Origin: Paracidovorax anthurii
Lineage (GTDB): Bacteria; Pseudomonadota; Gammaproteobacteria; Burkholderiales; Burkholderiaceae_C
Assembly: GCF_003269065.1 (NCBI RefSeq)
Contig: NZ_QLTA01000049.1
Span: 1-39,967, forward strand
Length of the DNA: 39,967 bases
Direction: 5' to 3'
Below are positions 37,056 to 39,967 of this stretch, piece by piece. The position numbers and the translations under genes were made by a program. The notes under the pieces are model-generated. The model worked only from the letters and a program-made list of their open reading frames with translations. It did no database searches and was not told the origin of the DNA. Within the stretch, counting starts at the first letter, position 1; every line of letters starts with the position of its first letter.

Positions 37056-39383
37056 TCAGCGCCGGGATTTGCCGCCGCGCTTGGCCCCCGCGCCAGCGCG
37101 CCGGCCGGAGCCCTTGGCGGTGGCCTTGCGGGTGGGCGCGGCCGGCGGCTCCTGGCCGCCATGGGCCCGCGGGTCGGCTTTGCGCCCGCCTTTGCCGCGG
37201 GCCTTGGGCTCCGCCACGGCAGGCACCATGGACCCGGCCGCCGCATCACCCCCCTCGCGCGCGGATTTGCCACGCGCGGGCCGGGCGGGAACGGGCACCT
37301 CATCGCCCTCGCGCACCAGGCGGAAGTCGATGCGCCGGCCATCCAGGTCCACCCGGCTGACCTGCACCCTCACCCGGGTGCCGATGGCATAGCGGATGCC
37401 CGTGCGCTCGCCGCGCAACTCCTGGCGGGCCTCGTCGAACTTGAAGTACTCGCCCCCCAGCTCCGTGATGTGCACGAGGCCCTCGACGTACATGGCATCC
37501 AGCGTCACGAAGATGCCGAAGCTGGTCGCGGCGCTGACCACGCCGCTGAATTCCTCGCCGAGGTGCTCGCGCATGTACTTGCACTTGAGCCATGCCTCCA
37601 CATCGCGGCTGGCCTCATCGGCACGGCGCTCGTTGGCGCTGCAGTGCAGGCCTGCGGCCTCCCAGGCCTGGGTCTCGCGCGCGGCGGCGGCCGACACCGG
37701 CTTGCGGGGCTGCTGCGTGGGGGCCGGCACGCGCGCGGCCAGCCGCTTGGCCAGCTTGGCATGGGCCTCGCCCGGCGTGGGCAGCGCGGGCAGCCGGTAC
37801 TTGGTCTTGCCCAGAATCGACTTGATGACGCGGTGCACCAGCAGATCGGGGTAGCGGCGGATCGGGCTCGTGAAATGCGTATAGGCCTCGAACGCCAGGC
37901 CGAAATGGCCGCTGTTGATCGGCGTGTAGATGGCCTGCTGCATCGAGCGCAGCAGCATGGTGTGGATCTGTTGGGCGTCGGGGCGCTCCTTCGTGGCCTC
38001 CGCGATGGCCTGGAAATCGCCGGGCTTGGGGTCATCGCCGATCGTGGCGCCCACGCCCATGGCCTTCAGGTAGTTGCGCAAGATCTCCTGCTTCTCCGGC
38101 GTGGGCCCCTCGTGCACGCGGTAGAGCCCCGGCTGCCCGCCCTGCGCGATGAAATCGGCGCTGCACACGTTGGCCGCCAGCATCGCCTCCTCGATGAGCC
38201 GGTGGGCCTCGTTGCGTGTGCGCGGCACGATCTTCTCGATGCGGCCGTTGTCGTCGCAGACGATCTGGGTCTCGGTGGTCTCGAAATCCACCGCGCCGCG
38301 CTTGTGCCGGGCCGCCAGCAGCGCGCGGTACACGTCGTGCAGGTTGAGCAGATCCTGCACCCGCGCGCGGCGCCGGGTGGCCTCGGGCCCCCGGGTGTTG
38401 GCCAGGATCGCCGCCACCTCGGTGTACGTGAAGCGCGCGTGGCTGAACATCACGGCCGGATAGAACTGGTACGCATGCACCTCGCCCGCCGCGTTCACCA
38501 GCATGTCGCACACCATGCACAGGCGCTCGACCTCCGGGTTCAGCGAGCACAGCCCGTTGGAGAGCTTCTCGGGCAGCATCGGGATGACGCGCCGCGGAAA
38601 GTACACGCTGGTCGCCCGGTCGTAGGCATCGACGTCGATGGGGCTGCCCGTCTCCACGTAGTGGCTCACGTCGGCGATCGCCACCAGCAGGCGCCAGCCC
38701 TTGCCGCGCCCGACCTTCGCAGGCTCGCAATAGACGGCATCGTCGAAATCGCGGGCGTCCTCGCCGTCGATCGTGACCAGGGGAACGTCGGTGAGATCGA
38801 CGCGGTTCCGTTTGTCCTGGGCGCGCACCTTGTCGGGCAGCGCCTTGGCCTGCGCCAGCGCCGGTGCCGAGAACTCGTGCGGCACGCCGTACTTGCGCAC
38901 GGCGATCTCGATCTCCATGCCGGGGTCGTCCACCTCGCCCAGCACTTCCTTCACGCGCCCCACGGGCTGCCCGAACAGGGCCGGAGGCTCGGTCAACTCG
39001 ACCACCACCACCTGGCCGGGCTTGGCCGAGCCGGTGGCGCCCTTCGGTATCAGCACGTCCTGGCCGTAGCGCTTGTCTTCCGGCGCGACGAGCCAGACAC
39101 CGCTTTCCTGCAGGAGCCGCCCGATGATCGGGTGCGCGGGGCGCTCGGTGATCTCCACGATGCGCCCCTCGGGCCGCCCGCGCCGGTCGTGGCGGACGAT
39201 GCGCACGCGCACGCGGTCCTTGTGCAACACGGCCCGCATCTCGTTGGGCGGGATATAGATGTCCACATCACCGTCGTCGCGCGACACGAAGCCATGCCCG
39301 TCGCGATGTCCCTGCACGCTGCCGTCGATCTCGTCTTCGATGTGCGCAGCAGGCGCGCCGGATTTTGTTTTTTTGATATACAA
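37056..39383 (-). CDS. rnr: ribonuclease R, N-terminally short, probable TTG start
   Basis: A 775-residue 3'-5' exoribonuclease of the RNB family that degrades structured RNA. The cold-shock-like region (GSVQGHRDGHGFVSRDDGD) begins only about 20 residues in; the helix-turn-helix domain found in E. coli RNase R is absent. The RNB active site Asp residues lie in DGEDARDFDDAVY (about 207-217), with HFTSPIRRYPDLLVHR later, then an S1 domain (FSGVVSAATSFGIFVTLDAMYVEGLVHI) and a long Lys/Arg/Gly-rich tail. No ATG or GTG lies before the domain. TTG at 39383, with AGGAAAG seven bases upstream, is the best start. Frames extending further run antisense through tRNA-Leu. Confidence 0.88.
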   Translation of the reverse strand: MYIKKTKSGAPAAHIEDEIDGSVQGHRDGHGFVSRDDGDVDIYIPPNEMRAVLHKDRVRVRIVRHDRRGRPEGRIVEITERPAHPIIGRLLQESGVWLVAPEDKRYGQDVLIPKGATGSAKPGQVVVVELTEPPALFGQPVGRVKEVLGEVDDPGMEIEIAVRKYGVPHEFSAPALAQAKALPDKVRAQDKRNRVDLTDVPLVTIDGEDARDFDDAVYCEPAKVGRGKGWRLLVAIADVSHYVETGSPIDVDAYDRATSVYFPRRVIPMLPEKLSNGLCSLNPEVERLCMVCDMLVNAAGEVHAYQFYPAVMFSHARFTYTEVAAILANTRGPEATRRRARVQDLLNLHDVYRALLAARHKRGAVDFETTETQIVCDDNGRIEKIVPRTRNEAHRLIEEAMLAANVCSADFIAQGGQPGLYRVHEGPTPEKQEILRNYLKAMGVGATIGDDPKPGDFQAIAEATKERPDAQQIHTMLLRSMQQAIYTPINSGHFGLAFEAYTHFTSPIRRYPDLLVHRVIKSILGKTKYRLPALPTPGEAHAKLAKRLAARVPAPTQQPRKPVSAAAARETQAWEAAGLHCSANERRADEASRDVEAWLKCKYMREHLGEEFSGVVSAATSFGIFVTLDAMYVEGLVHITELGGEYFKFDEARQELRGERTGIRYAIGTRVRVQVSRVDLDGRRIDFRLVREGDEVPVPARPARGKSAREGGDAAAGSMVPAVAEPKARGKGGRKADPRAHGGQEPPAAPTRKATAKGSGRRAGAGAKRGGKSRR

Positions 39384-39384
39384 T
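39377..39384 (+). promoter_or_regulatory. -10 element of the first tRNA-Leu gene
   Basis: TATACAAT lies about 20 bases before the tRNA 5' end. It overlaps the TTG start codon of rnr on the other strand. No clear -35 element is seen. Confidence 0.4.
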
Positions 39385-39402
39385 CTAAGTCTTTCCTGAA
39401 AT

Positions 39403-39487
<85 letters not shown>

Positions 39488-39522
39488 AGTTTAACGAGAA
39501 CCAGACAGGTTTTCGGACAATC

Positions 39523-39552
39523 AAGCCGCTTCTGACGAAGCGGCTTTTTTTT
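39523..39552 (+). terminator. terminator of tRNA-Leu copy 1
   Basis: AAGCCGCTTC and GAAGCGGCTT form a ten-base-pair stem with a TGAC loop, followed by eight T residues. A classical intrinsic terminator 35 bases after the tRNA. Confidence 0.92.
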
Positions 39553-39648
39553 GCCCGCGCCAACGGTCAATCGACGGACTGAAATCCGCTGCCCAAACCC
39601 TCTTCATGATTTTTTGAAGAATTGGCCAGAAGCCCCCTGAAACCATTC

Positions 39649-39654
39649 TATAAT
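39649..39654 (+). promoter_or_regulatory. -10 element of tRNA-Leu copy 2
   Basis: A consensus TATAAT lies 17 bases before the tRNA 5' end. The -35 region is weak (TTGGCC at 39622 is spaced 21 bases). Copy 2 therefore has its own promoter rather than depending on copy 1. Confidence 0.65.
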
Positions 39655-39671
39655 TCGAGGATTCCTGAGAT

Positions 39672-39756
<85 letters not shown>

Positions 39757-39762
39757 AACATT

Positions 39763-39793
39763 AAAAGCCGCTGCGCAATCAGCGGCTTTTTTA
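39763..39793 (+). terminator. terminator of tRNA-Leu copy 2
   Basis: AAAAGCCGCT and AGCGGCTTTT form a ten-base-pair stem with an eight-base loop, followed by TTATT. It lies seven bases after the tRNA. Confidence 0.9.
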
Positions 39794-39922
39794 TTGCCCG
39801 AAGCAGGCCCCATTCCAAAGGGCCGATTACCACCCTTCCCAAGCAAAAAAAGCACAAAGCCGCCCTCGAGGCCAATGCCAGTCAGTTAAGCCCTGACCGG
39901 CAGCCTTTGAGGCCGCTTGAAA

Positions 39923-39950
39923 CAAAAAAGGAGCGCATTTCGCGCTCCTT
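39923..39950 (-). terminator. terminator for a leftward gene beyond the window
   Basis: AAGGAGCGC (39928-39936) and GCGCTCCTT (39942-39950) form a nine-base-pair stem. Read on the - strand it ends in a run of T residues (A6 at 39924-39929 on the + strand), so it should end a transcript entering from the right edge. The stretch 39794-39922 contains no gene that I can see. Confidence 0.75.
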
Positions 39951-39967
39951 CTTGCAGGGTTGGCTGG

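Overview
The window is high-GC bacterial chromosome with strongly G/C-biased third codon positions. The gene content points to a betaproteobacterium of the Comamonadaceae, most like Acidovorax/Paracidovorax: a selO-msrB-yciB-bolA-parvulin string, an AlkK-type acyl-CoA ligase beside a liv-type ABC transporter, a HutF/HutG-type histidine pathway, and tandem tRNA-Leu(CAG) genes next to a ribonuclease R gene. The organism assignment is inferred from gene content and codon usage, not from a database match.

Left edge (1-2780, + strand): the 3' end of an IS5-like insertion sequence is followed immediately by a compact three-gene locus. It encodes an 87-residue peptide with a Gly-rich Cys-X6-Cys segment, a radical SAM enzyme with a three-cysteine auxiliary-cluster (twitch-like) tail, and a 359-residue alpha-helical protein I do not recognise, coupled to the radical SAM gene by a TGATG overlap. 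This looks like a small radical-SAM RiPP cluster of a class I cannot name. It is the best candidate for an undescribed system here.

2790-8033 (- strand): a SiaABCD-like signalling cassette made of a CBS-PP2C phosphatase, a SiaB-type kinase, a SiaC (DUF1987) protein and a GGDEF diguanylate cyclase, followed by a degenerate receiver-DUF3369-GGDEF-EAL protein. The cyclase gene appears to carry a one-base deletion in a run of six C/G right after its expected start codon.

8174-15057 (- strand): a complete branched-chain-type ABC transporter (livKHMGF order) downstream of an AMP-forming acyl-CoA ligase. 15232-18884 (+ strand): selO, msrB, yciB, bolA and a periplasmic parvulin, tightly packed and followed by a terminator. 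18987-21983 holds an acyltransferase-like membrane protein, tRNA-Pro(UGG), an infA paralogue, psd and a small hypothetical gene. 22221-24173 encodes a lipoprotein that fuses a class A acid phosphatase to an autotransporter-type beta repeat, preceded by four half-sites at exact 11-bp spacing that look like a PHO box.

24228-35457 (- strand): the histidine-utilisation region. An NMT1/TauA-like ABC transporter (SBP, permease, ATPase) leads into hutC, then hutH-hutU-hutD-hutI-hutF-hutG. A promoter and a HutC-type operator are visible in front of hutH, and similar boxes lie upstream of the transporter, suggesting one HutC regulon. The set converts histidine to glutamate by the formylglutamate route (HutH, HutU, HutI, HutF, HutG).

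Right edge (36222-39967): a short-chain dehydrogenase, ribonuclease R lacking the usual N-terminal helix-turn-helix and probably starting at TTG, two tandem identical tRNA-Leu(CAG) genes each with its own terminator, and a terminator for a leftward gene beyond the window.
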